Source: CAYYOS01 sp964473355
GTDB taxonomy: Bacteria; Pseudomonadota; Gammaproteobacteria; Burkholderiales; REEB80
Assembly (NCBI GenBank): GCA_964473355.1
Contig: CAYYOS010000068.1
Span: 1-13,164 of the forward strand
Reading direction: 5' to 3'
Length of the DNA stretch: 13,164 nt
Within the stretch, counting starts at the first letter, position 1. Every line of letters begins with the position of its first letter. The notes beneath the pieces are model-generated. The model saw nothing but the letters and a program-made list of their open reading frames with translations, had not been told where the DNA came from and ran no database searches. This document shows positions 1-6,651 of the stretch, one piece after another. The position numbers and the translations under genes are program-made.

Positions 1-1
1 G

Positions 2-538
2 TCCAGTGTTGTTCTTTTCGCATTTGCTTTAGTAAATACCGCGTCCGCAATACAACCCAGCTCCTATGCGGGTCAGGAGCAACGCCAAATTAAAGCGCTT
101 TCTTCCGAAGAAATTCAGAGTTACCTCGCTGGCAAAGGAGCCGGCTTGGCCAAGGCCGCAGAGTTGAATCATTACCCGGGGCCGGCGCACGTATTGGAAC
201 TGGCCGACAAGTTGCAACTCAGCGAAGAACAGAAGACTCGCACCAAAGCAATTTTCGACTCCATGCAAAAAGAGGCGATACACCAAGGCGAGGCGCTGAT
301 AGAAAAAGAGCGGGAATTGGATCGACTGTTTGCCTCCGGAATGGCAACTCCGGACAGTCTGCGCTCGACCCTCAAACAGATCGGTGCACTACAAGCCGAG
401 GTTCGTCGATCTCATCTCCAAGCTCACATTGAACAACAGGCGGTTCTTACGAAAGCGCAAATCGCGAAATACGATGAGCTTCGTGGCTATACGTCACAAA
501 GTGGTTCTGGGCATGGCGGCCACTCGCATAAGCATTGA
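2..538 (+). CDS. Spy/CpxP-like periplasmic protein, 5'-truncated
   Basis: The reading frame is open from the first complete codon at position 2 to the TGA at 536-538, so the true start lies left of the window. The visible part begins with a hydrophobic run (VVLFAFALV) and small residues (ASA, then SYAG), which look like the end of a Sec signal peptide. The mature part is almost entirely charged helix and holds two LTxxQ-type motifs, LSEEQ and LTKAQ, which are the hallmark of the Spy/CpxP family of periplasmic chaperones and metal-stress sensors. The C-terminus ends in a Gly/His tail (GHGGHSHKH) that could bind a metal. A TTG within the frame at 146 would give a shorter protein, but that would discard the signal peptide and is unlikely. 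The likely role is periplasmic stress protection or metal sensing. The family is inferred from motifs and helical composition; the specific ligand is unknown. Confidence 0.72.
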   Translation, partial: SSVVLFAFALVNTASAIQPSSYAGQEQRQIKALSSEEIQSYLAGKGAGLAKAAELNHYPGPAHVLELADKLQLSEEQKTRTKAIFDSMQKEAIHQGEALIEKERELDRLFASGMATPDSLRSTLKQIGALQAEVRRSHLQAHIEQQAVLTKAQIAKYDELRGYTSQSGSGHGGHSHKH

Positions 539-541
539 AAA

Positions 542-561
542 GCAACGGCCTAAGCCGCTGC
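542..561 (+). terminator. Possible hairpin downstream of the Spy-like gene
   Basis: An inverted repeat of 8 bp with one A/C mismatch and a CTAA loop begins four bases after the stop codon (arms GCAACGGC and GCCGCTGC). It lacks a following T tract, so intrinsic termination is doubtful. It could instead stabilise the 3' end of the mRNA. Confidence 0.25.
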
Positions 562-618
562 CTGATCCCGCTCTCGGAAGTTAAAAGGGGCCAGGCACGC
601 CAGTCCAAAAAAGAAACC

Positions 619-680
619 GCTAACACAGCGCTCAACCGGACGCGGCCAACAGCGCCGCGCCGGTTAGCTCTACGTCTAGC
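619..680 (+). other. attC-like integron recombination site, degenerate
   Basis: This 62-bp imperfect palindrome has the architecture of an attC site. The inner stem pairs 630-632 with 666-668, 634-639 (AACCGG) with 660-665, and 641-646 (CGCGGC) with 654-659, leaving a 7-nt loop. Two bases on the left arm, C633 and A640, have no partner. On the bottom strand these would be an extrahelical G and T separated by 6 bp, which is the arrangement IntI integrases recognise. The mismatched stretches 625-629 and 669-673 match the unpaired central spacer. The outer boxes are GCTAAC (619-624) and GTCTAGC (674-680). The right box would be a perfect GTTAGC complement but for an inserted C at 676, next to the expected G/TT cleavage point. 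The site lies 80 bp past the Spy-like gene in the usual gene-then-attC orientation. No integrase is visible. The folding is seen directly; calling it a decayed attC is inference. Confidence 0.5.
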
Positions 681-725
681 TGGCGAAACTCGCTCCCTGC
701 TTGGAGCCGAGTTCACTAGAAACGA

Positions 726-734
726 TGTTACAAT
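726..734 (+). promoter_or_regulatory. Possible extended -10 promoter for der
   Basis: The sequence TGT-TACAAT matches an extended -10 element (TGn plus a 5/6 match to TATAAT). A convincing -35 box at 16-18 bp is absent, as is typical for extended -10 promoters; TTGGAG at 701-706 is too far. Transcription would begin near 741 and give a leader of about 65 nt before der. Confidence 0.35.
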
Positions 735-805
735 CGCACTTGTTTTTCAATTCAAACTCGTCCACTTAATCCCATCATGATTTTCCCTGCTTTAGCATCT
801 GCGCT

Positions 806-2200
806 ATGAAACCCACGGTTGTATTAGTGGGCCGGCCCAATGTCGGCAAATCCACGCTATTTAATCGCTTAACTAAAAGCCGGGCCGCCATTGTCGCCGA
901 CATTCCGGGCTTAACCCGCGACCGGCATTTCGGTCACGGCAAGGTGAATGACAAGCCGTTTTTGGTGGTAGATACCGGGGGATTAGAACCGGAGGCGAAA
1001 AAAGATGTGTTTGCGGAGATGGCTAAGCAAACGCTGCAAGCCATCGCTGAAGCCGATGTGATCATTTTTATAGTGGATGCGCGCCAGGGGCTGACGCCGC
1101 AGGACCAACAAATCGCGGAGGGCTTACGTAAATCCAATCGCCACCCGATCGTTGCTGTGAACAAGGCGGAAGGCCTGCGCACTGAAGTGGTTAAAGCGGA
1201 ATTTTTCGAATTGGGCCTGGGCGAGCCATGGGCCATTTCTGCAGCGCACGGCGAAGGCGTGGCAGATTTAATCGCCATTGCTTTAGAAAAATTTCCGGAA
1301 GAAGAAGCGGAGCCGGAAAAGGATTATCCTAAGTTTGCGGTCGTGGGCCGGCCGAACGTCGGCAAATCTACTTTAGTGAACACCATACTCGGCGAAGAGC
1401 GGGTGATTGCGTTTAATGAGCCGGGGACTACGCGCGATAGCATCTATATCGATTTCGAGCGCAATAATCAGCCTTATACAATTATCGATACGGCGGGCGT
1501 ACGCAAGCGCGGAAAAGTGTGGGAGGCGCTGGAAAAATTCTCCGTTATAAAAACCTTGCAGTCTATAGAGGACGCTAACGTCGTGTTGCTGGTGTTAGAC
1601 GCATCCCAAGATATATCGGAACAAGACGCACATCTCGCTGGTTTTATTTTAGAGTCCGGCCGCGCGCTGGTGGTGGCGATTAATAAGTGGGACGTAGCGG
1701 ATAAAGATAGGCGAGAGCTGATTAAACTTGAGATCTCACGGAAGCTACGTTTTTTATCGTTTGCACGCTTTCACTATATCTCCGCTCTGGAGGGCAGCGG
1801 CGTCGGCGATTTGTTTAGGTCCATCGATGAAGCCTACAAGGCGGCCATGGCCAAGCTTTCCACGCCCGCACTCACGCGCTTGCTTATCTCTGCCGCGGCA
1901 CAACATCAGCCGCCACAGATAGGCCCGCACCGCCCGAAGTTGCGTTACGCGCATCAAGGCGGCATGAATCCGCCGCTTATTGTAATTCATGGCACCGCGC
2001 TCTTAAGTCTGCCGGAGACTTACCGCCGCTATCTGGAAAATACGTTTAGGACCGCGCTTAATTTAAGGGGCACGCCCCTGGCAATTCAGTTTAAACAAGG
2101 GCAAAATCCTTTTGCCGGAAGAAAGCCCGCGCCCTTAACGGAGCGCGAAGAAAAAAAATTACACCGGCAGCGACGCCACGGTCGCAAAAAATATGGCTAA
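806..2200 (+). CDS. der: Ribosome biogenesis GTPase Der (EngA)
   Basis: This 464-residue protein is full length for Der, an essential GTPase with two tandem G domains that acts in 50S subunit maturation. The first domain has the P-loop GRPNVGKST at residues 9-17 and the DTGG switch II; the second repeats GRPNVGKST at 181-189, followed by DTAGVRKRG and NKWD. A KH-like domain with a basic tail ending RRHGRKKYG completes the protein. The first-domain G4 motif is NKAE rather than NKxD; I recall this as common in betaproteobacterial Der, so it is probably lineage-specific rather than damage. The ATG at 806 gives the canonical N-terminus (MKPTVVLVGRPN) although no good Shine-Dalgarno precedes it. 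The galT-like gene starts 12 nt after the stop, so the two are probably cotranscribed. Confidence 0.97.
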   Translation: MKPTVVLVGRPNVGKSTLFNRLTKSRAAIVADIPGLTRDRHFGHGKVNDKPFLVVDTGGLEPEAKKDVFAEMAKQTLQAIAEADVIIFIVDARQGLTPQDQQIAEGLRKSNRHPIVAVNKAEGLRTEVVKAEFFELGLGEPWAISAAHGEGVADLIAIALEKFPEEEAEPEKDYPKFAVVGRPNVGKSTLVNTILGEERVIAFNEPGTTRDSIYIDFERNNQPYTIIDTAGVRKRGKVWEALEKFSVIKTLQSIEDANVVLLVLDASQDISEQDAHLAGFILESGRALVVAINKWDVADKDRRELIKLEISRKLRFLSFARFHYISALEGSGVGDLFRSIDEAYKAAMAKLSTPALTRLLISAAAQHQPPQIGPHRPKLRYAHQGGMNPPLIVIHGTALLSLPETYRRYLENTFRTALNLRGTPLAIQFKQGQNPFAGRKPAPLTEREEKKLHRQRRHGRKKYG

Positions 2201-2212
2201 CTAAGGAATACT

Positions 2213-3292
2213 ATGACGCGTAAAGAAATCCGCGAGATTCGCATTAACCCGATTGTGCCCAGCGAATCGGTATTGGTCGCCACTGCCCGCAGTATGCGCC
2301 CCAAAAAAGCCGAGGAATTGGCGCCGCGCGATACCCGTAAATATGTGGAAACCTGCCCATTTTGTGCGGGCAACGAAGACAAGACACCGCCGCAAATCGC
2401 CGCCTACCCGGTATCTGGCCCCTGGGCCATACGCATAGTCGAAAACTTATATCCCGTATTGGGTGATGAGCGTAAAGAAACCAGCCTGAACTTTGGTTTG
2501 CAACAAACCATAGATGGCTATGGGCGCCATGAAGTGATTATTGATCACAACGAACACGGCCGCGCGCTGCATGAGATGACTGAAAATCATCTCGCTATGC
2601 TTTTTGGCGTGTACCGGGATCGCATGCGCCAGCTATTTGAAACCGATGTTCGTCTGCAATACGTGTTGGTGTTTAAAAATTTCGGCCCGGCGGCCGGTGC
2701 TAGCATTGCGCATACCCACAGCCAGGTTATTGCCATGCCGGTGGTACCGGAAAATGTACATAACGAAGTTGCCAATAGCCAGCTTTTTTATCAGAAACAT
2801 CATCGCTGCATTTTTTGCTCGCTGATTGATGAGGCACTTACTTTTGAAGCGACAATTTATGACCGCGATTCGGGCGAGATACGCCGCAAAATAAATGTCG
2901 GACAGTTTGTCATTGAGCGCACGCAAAAGTTTATCGCCATTAAACCTTTCGCGAGCCGGTTTGAATGGGAAGTGCACATTCTGCCGCTGCAACACCAAAG
3001 TGATTTTATCGAATTAGCCGATGCTGACCTAGCCGACCTTGCGGAGCTAATGCGCCGCACCATGAGCCGCTTAGACGCCGTCATAGGCGGCGCGCAATAC
3101 AATTATTTTTTACACTCGGTTCCGCATGACAAGAGTCGCGGGGATCATGCAGCGAGCTATCACTGGCATATTGAGATTTGCCCGCGAACTTCCATCCCTA
3201 CCGGCTTTGAACTAGGCTCCGGATTATTTGTAAATACGATCAGCCCGGAAGAGGCGGCCGATAAATTAAGAACCTGTGTAATCCAAGCGTAA
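2213..3292 (+). CDS. galT: Galactose-1-phosphate uridylyltransferase-like protein (HIT superfamily)
   Basis: The 359-residue product has the layout of GalT, which exchanges UMP between UDP-glucose and galactose-1-phosphate in the Leloir pathway. A zinc-type CPFC lies at residues 48-51, and the nucleotidylation motif HTHSQ at 167-171, where GalT enzymes have HPHxQ with the second His forming the UMP adduct. A second Cys pair, CIFC, is at 199-202, and the C-terminal half has HWHIE at 317-321, the usual second-domain His motif. The SD sequence AAGGA at 2203-2207, 5 nt before ATG, supports the start. It sits 12 nt behind der and no other Leloir gene is visible, so a relaxed role such as another sugar-1-phosphate nucleotidylyltransferase or ADP-glucose phosphorylase cannot be excluded. 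The family is clear; the substrate is inferred. Confidence 0.85.
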   Translation: MTRKEIREIRINPIVPSESVLVATARSMRPKKAEELAPRDTRKYVETCPFCAGNEDKTPPQIAAYPVSGPWAIRIVENLYPVLGDERKETSLNFGLQQTIDGYGRHEVIIDHNEHGRALHEMTENHLAMLFGVYRDRMRQLFETDVRLQYVLVFKNFGPAAGASIAHTHSQVIAMPVVPENVHNEVANSQLFYQKHHRCIFCSLIDEALTFEATIYDRDSGEIRRKINVGQFVIERTQKFIAIKPFASRFEWEVHILPLQHQSDFIELADADLADLAELMRRTMSRLDAVIGGAQYNYFLHSVPHDKSRGDHAASYHWHIEICPRTSIPTGFELGSGLFVNTISPEEAADKLRTCVIQA

Positions 3293-3301
3293 GGTTAGTT
3301 G

Positions 3302-3331
3302 TTGAATGTCGGAGCCTGAATGACCTATACT
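3302..3331 (+). promoter_or_regulatory. Likely sigma-70 promoter for the binding protein/GGDEF-EAL operon
   Basis: TTGAAT (3302-3307) and TATACT (3326-3331) are separated by 18 bp and match the -35 and -10 consensus at 4-5 of 6 positions each. They lie just after the galT-like stop codon and about 105 bp before the next start codon, implying a leader of roughly 100 nt. This separates the downstream pair from der-galT. Confidence 0.55.
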
Positions 3332-3398
3332 GAACTCTGCCCTTACAGCTGGCACTATACAACGTAGCTGGTTTCAATTTAGGACATATGCAACGCGA

Positions 3399-3417
3399 GC
3401 GCAAACCTTGGTTGCGC
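3399..3417 (+). promoter_or_regulatory. Leader hairpin just upstream of the ribosome binding site
   Basis: The arms GCGCAA (3399-3404) and TTGCGC (3412-3417) pair perfectly around a 7-nt loop. The Shine-Dalgarno AGGAG follows at 3425-3429, 6 nt before the ATG at 3436. A hairpin 7 nt upstream of the SD could influence translation or mRNA stability. No known riboswitch fold was recognised. Confidence 0.3.
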
Positions 3418-3435
3418 ACCGTATAGGAGACTGCC

Positions 3436-4164
3436 ATGAAATGGCCCAGTGTATTTGTTCTGCTCCCGTTGGTTCTGGTTTTTAGTGCCTCAGCTGCTGA
3501 GCCGGTTTTAGTACTCAACAATCCTACCGCTCCCCCGCTAACGAACCCTCAAGAAACCGGTTTTCTTGACCAATTACTGAAGGAAGCCGCGCGCCGTACC
3601 GGCATACGCGTGCGTCTCGTCAACTTACCGGCGGAGCGTGGCTTGGTAAATGCCAATGCCGGTATCGAGGATGGAGACTTGAATCGCATCGCGGGGCTGG
3701 AGCGCGCGTATCCGAATCTGATGCGGGTGCCAGAAAAGAATATGGACATGCATTTTGTTGCCTTTACGCGCAAAACAGATCTTACCTTTGACCGGGGGTG
3801 GCGCAGCCTGAGCGGACGTTCGGTGGGGCTTATTAAGGGCTGGAAAATTCTCGAGCAAAACGTGCCGCCTGACGCCGACGTTACTGTCGTTAAAGACGCG
3901 GAACAGTTATTCCAATTGCTGAAACATCGCCGCGTGGATGTCGTGTTATATGCGAAGCATATGGGTCAGGCGCAGGCGCGGCGGCTCGGGCTTGAGGATG
4001 TGCGCGTCGCGGGTCCGCCCCTCACTACGCAAGAGATGTTCGTTTATTTACATAACAAACATGCTTCGCTAGTGCCAAAATTGGCCGAGACACTGAGGCA
4101 AATGAAAGCGGACGGAACTTATACCCGCCTTGAACGCGAGACGCTGGGGATCAACCCAACCTAG
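3436..4164 (+). CDS. Secreted periplasmic solute-binding-like protein (SBP_bac_3 type)
   Basis: The 242-residue product starts with a classic signal peptide: MK, a hydrophobic core to about residue 16, then SASAA with cleavage near residues 20-21. The mature protein resembles a small type-II periplasmic binding fold. It has an N-terminal beta strand (VLVLNNP), a helix (FLDQLLKEAARRTGIRVRLV) typical of extracellular solute-binding family 3, a central GRSVGLIKGW segment corresponding to the hinge region, and a C-terminal helix with LRQMKADGTYTRL, the usual family-3 ending. The length matches the family. No ABC permease or ATPase genes adjoin it. The next gene, 2 nt downstream, is a membrane GGDEF-EAL protein, so a sensory role (binding a small molecule in the periplasm and passing the signal to that protein) is more likely than transport. 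The SD AGGAG at 3425-3429 fixes the start. The ligand is unknown. Confidence 0.8.
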   Translation: MKWPSVFVLLPLVLVFSASAAEPVLVLNNPTAPPLTNPQETGFLDQLLKEAARRTGIRVRLVNLPAERGLVNANAGIEDGDLNRIAGLERAYPNLMRVPEKNMDMHFVAFTRKTDLTFDRGWRSLSGRSVGLIKGWKILEQNVPPDADVTVVKDAEQLFQLLKHRRVDVVLYAKHMGQAQARRLGLEDVRVAGPPLTTQEMFVYLHNKHASLVPKLAETLRQMKADGTYTRLERETLGINPT

Positions 4165-4166
4165 CT

Positions 4167-6596
4167 ATGACTCTGCGTAGTCACTACTCACCGCTGGCGC
4201 GGCGTTTAATCTTGTATGTGGTGCTGTTTAGTTCGGTCATCACCTTGATCCTGACTGGCGTCCAACTTTATCGCGATTATCGGCTCGATCTGGCGCAGAT
4301 CAATACCGAGTTCACAGAGATCGAGCGTGTGCATCTACGCACACTCGCTTCGGCGTTGTGGGCCACCGACAAAGCGGAGTTGGAAGTCCATCTGGATGGT
4401 ATGCGCGGCATACGTGATATCGAATATCTTGCCGTCCTCGATTCAGGAAAAGTCTGGGCGGAAAGCGGGCAGCGGCGCACAAAAAACGCGATCGAGCGCC
4501 GCTACATGCTGCGCCATTCTCATCGCGGTGAACAGCGGGTAATCGGTGAATTGGTCGTTGTCGCCTCTCTGGACGGTGTTTACGCGCGGCTCCTGGATAA
4601 AGTCGTAGTTATTCTCATAGCCAATAGTATTAGCACCTTTTTAGTCGCCGTGTTTATTCTGTTTCTGTTTCACAGGCTTGTGACTCGGCACGTGCAAGCG
4701 GTGGTAGCGCAGACGCGGGACGCCAACATGACGGGCGATATTGTTTTGAAACGGGCGGCGCGTGGCAAAACAGGCGACGAACTCGACGACCTGGTCGCAG
4801 CGTTTAACGTCCGGCGCAAGCAGCTCATCACAAGTGCAAGCTATTTACGTGAACAGGCAAATATGCTGCAGGCGAATGAGCAACGGCTGCAGCTCGCAAT
4901 TAGTGCCGGGCATATGGGCGTTTTTGACTGGGATATTCGGAGCGGCGTTCTCACATGGTCGGAGGAACACGCTCGCCTGTTTGGTATGAAGCTTGAAGAA
5001 TTCGACGGCCGCTATGAGACTTTCATGCAGCGTGTGCACCCGGATGATGTGGCGCGGGTCGAGCAGGGGATTGACGATGCACGTGTCGGGCACGGCCTGT
5101 TTCGCGAGGAATACCGCGTCAATTGGCCGGACGGCTCTCAACATTGGGTGGCGAGCCAGGGCAAATTCTATTATGACACCGCGGATAACGCTGTACGGAT
5201 GAACGGTGTGGTCATGGATATTAGTGCGCGTANNNNNNNNNNTAAGGGCGCCGAAGAACGGTTGTCGTTTCTCGCGCATTACGACGATATGACCGGACTT
5301 CCCAATCGCGCGTTATTCAACGCTCGTCTGAATCAGGCAATGATCGAGGCCGAGCGAGATGAGCGATTGGTGGGAGTAGTATTTCTGGATCTCGATCGCT
5401 TCAAGGATATTAACGATACGCTCGGCCATGAGGTCGGCGACCTGCTACTTACAGGTGTTGCTGAGCGCTTGCGGGGCGCCGTCCGACGCGGCGACACGGT
5501 AGCCCGGCTATCGGGCGACGAGTTCACACTAGTGCTTGCCGACATGGCGCATGTGGACGACGCCGCGGGCGTCGCACAGAAAATCCTCGATATCTTCACG
5601 CAGCCCTTTCGCATCGCCGAGCACGATCTTTTTATGAGTGCCAGCCTCGGGATCGCGGTGTTCCCTTTCGACACGCAGGAAACCCAGGCGCTGTTGCGCT
5701 ACGCCGACATCGCTATGTATCGCGCCAAAGAGGCGGGTCGGAACGGGTACCAGTTCTACGCCGCGGAAATGATGACCAAAGCGGATAGGCGTTTAGCGCT
5801 TGAGACTGCCCTGCGTCTGGCGATTAAACAAGAGGAATTCTTACTCCATTACCAGCCTATTGTGAGTTGCCCGGACGGCCGCATCGTCGGTGTCGAGGCG
5901 CTGCTACGCTGGCAGCGCCCCGGCCACGGATTAGTGCTGCCGATGCAGTTTATTCCACTCGCCGAGGAAACCGGCCTTATCCTGCCGCTTGGCGAATGGG
6001 TGCTGCATACCGCCTGCGCCCAGCTACGGCAGTGGCAGTCAAACGGATTTCCCGAGCTGCGCTTGTCGGTGAATCTCTCGACCCGTCAATTTCAGCAAAA
6101 AGGGCTAGCGCAGATCGTGGCACACGCCTTAAGCGTAGCCGGTATCGCCCCGCACCATCTTGAGCTCGAGATTACTGAAAGCATCTTAGCTGAGGGAGAG
6201 CAGGCCGAGGCCGTGTTGCATGAGGTGAGTGCAATGGGCGTGCAATTCTCTCTCGACGACTTCGGCACGGGTTATTCCTCGCTTTCGTACTTAAAGCGCT
6301 TTCCCATTGACACCCTAAAGATTGATCAATCGTTCGTCCGCGACATTCCCGGTGATGCCGATGACGCCGCCATTGCCCTAGCGATTATAGCGATGGCCCA
6401 TACTCTCGGTATGCGAGTGGTGGCGGAGGGCGTTGAAACCGTGGAGCAGCTCGCGTTTTTGAAAGCGCAAGCCTGCGATACCATGCAAGGCTATTATCTC
6501 AGTAAGCCATTGCCGCCCGAGGCGTTCACTGCGTTACTCCAAAATGCGCCTTGGTTTTTGCCTGCGGCTCAAGGGAAAGTTCCAGCAACAGAGTAG
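4167..6596 (+). CDS. Membrane PAS-GGDEF-EAL cyclic-di-GMP enzyme (contains assembly gap)
   Basis: This dual-domain protein makes and/or degrades c-di-GMP at the inner membrane. TM1 (about residues 13-32) and TM2 (146-168) bracket a periplasmic region of about 110 residues. A cytoplasmic linker and a PAS domain (about 237-355, ending VVMDISAR) lead into GGDEF (about 363-525) and EAL (about 540-800). The catalytic loop is SGDEF (449-453), a variant reported in active cyclases, and an RxxD inhibitory site (R440-D443) lies five residues before it. The EAL domain keeps EALLRW (577-), NLS, ITES, DDFGTGYSS, KID and AEGVET, so phosphodiesterase activity is likely. Four undefined residues (356-359) come from the N run; see the gap entry, which argues for a true length of 805. 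The ATG is 2 nt after the binding-protein stop and has no good SD of its own, so translational coupling is probable. Confidence 0.93.
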   Translation: MTLRSHYSPLARRLILYVVLFSSVITLILTGVQLYRDYRLDLAQINTEFTEIERVHLRTLASALWATDKAELEVHLDGMRGIRDIEYLAVLDSGKVWAESGQRRTKNAIERRYMLRHSHRGEQRVIGELVVVASLDGVYARLLDKVVVILIANSISTFLVAVFILFLFHRLVTRHVQAVVAQTRDANMTGDIVLKRAARGKTGDELDDLVAAFNVRRKQLITSASYLREQANMLQANEQRLQLAISAGHMGVFDWDIRSGVLTWSEEHARLFGMKLEEFDGRYETFMQRVHPDDVARVEQGIDDARVGHGLFREEYRVNWPDGSQHWVASQGKFYYDTADNAVRMNGVVMDISARXXXXKGAEERLSFLAHYDDMTGLPNRALFNARLNQAMIEAERDERLVGVVFLDLDRFKDINDTLGHEVGDLLLTGVAERLRGAVRRGDTVARLSGDEFTLVLADMAHVDDAAGVAQKILDIFTQPFRIAEHDLFMSASLGIAVFPFDTQETQALLRYADIAMYRAKEAGRNGYQFYAAEMMTKADRRLALETALRLAIKQEEFLLHYQPIVSCPDGRIVGVEALLRWQRPGHGLVLPMQFIPLAEETGLILPLGEWVLHTACAQLRQWQSNGFPELRLSVNLSTRQFQQKGLAQIVAHALSVAGIAPHHLELEITESILAEGEQAEAVLHEVSAMGVQFSLDDFGTGYSSLSYLKRFPIDTLKIDQSFVRDIPGDADDAAIALAIIAMAHTLGMRVVAEGVETVEQLAFLKAQACDTMQGYYLSKPLPPEAFTALLQNAPWFLPAAQGKVPATE
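5233..5242. other. Assembly gap (10 N) inside the PAS-GGDEF linker
   Basis: Ten N bases interrupt the gene between the PAS C-terminus (ISAR) and GGDEF N-terminus (KGAEERL). Both flanks carry TA: the left contig ends CGTA and the right one begins TAAG. Overlapping the shared TA gives CGTAAG, read Arg-Lys, and yields ISARKGAEERL, the normal linker spelling for this family. Removing N10 plus one TA deletes exactly 12 nt and keeps the frame. The gap is thus probably an arbitrary scaffold spacer and not missing sequence. Confidence 0.9.
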
Positions 6597-6651
6597 GTGC
6601 CGTGGCCGCGCGCAATTGTTAAGTGGGTGGTGGCTGGCTTCTGCCCTTACT

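Noticed and set aside
146..538. TTG at 146 as the start of the Spy-like protein
   Set aside because: The frame continues upstream to the window edge with a signal-peptide-like sequence, so the gene is truncated by the window rather than starting here.
584..603. AAAAGGGGCCAGGCACGCC-type sequence resembling debris sometimes seen near REP-associated transposases
   Set aside because: No transposase, second copy or terminal repeat is visible, so no mobile element can be supported.
535..780. Open frame of 81 codons across the intergenic region before der
   Set aside because: It runs through the attC-like palindrome, has no SD and shows no recognisable protein character; the openness looks incidental.
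1157..1174. Der first-domain G4 motif NKAE instead of NKxD as a possible defect
   Set aside because: NKAEG is, to my knowledge, the usual spelling in betaproteobacterial Der proteins; the rest of the domain is intact.
6597..6651. Bidirectional terminator expected between the convergent GGDEF-EAL genes
   Set aside because: The 55-bp gap shows no convincing stem followed by a T tract in either direction.
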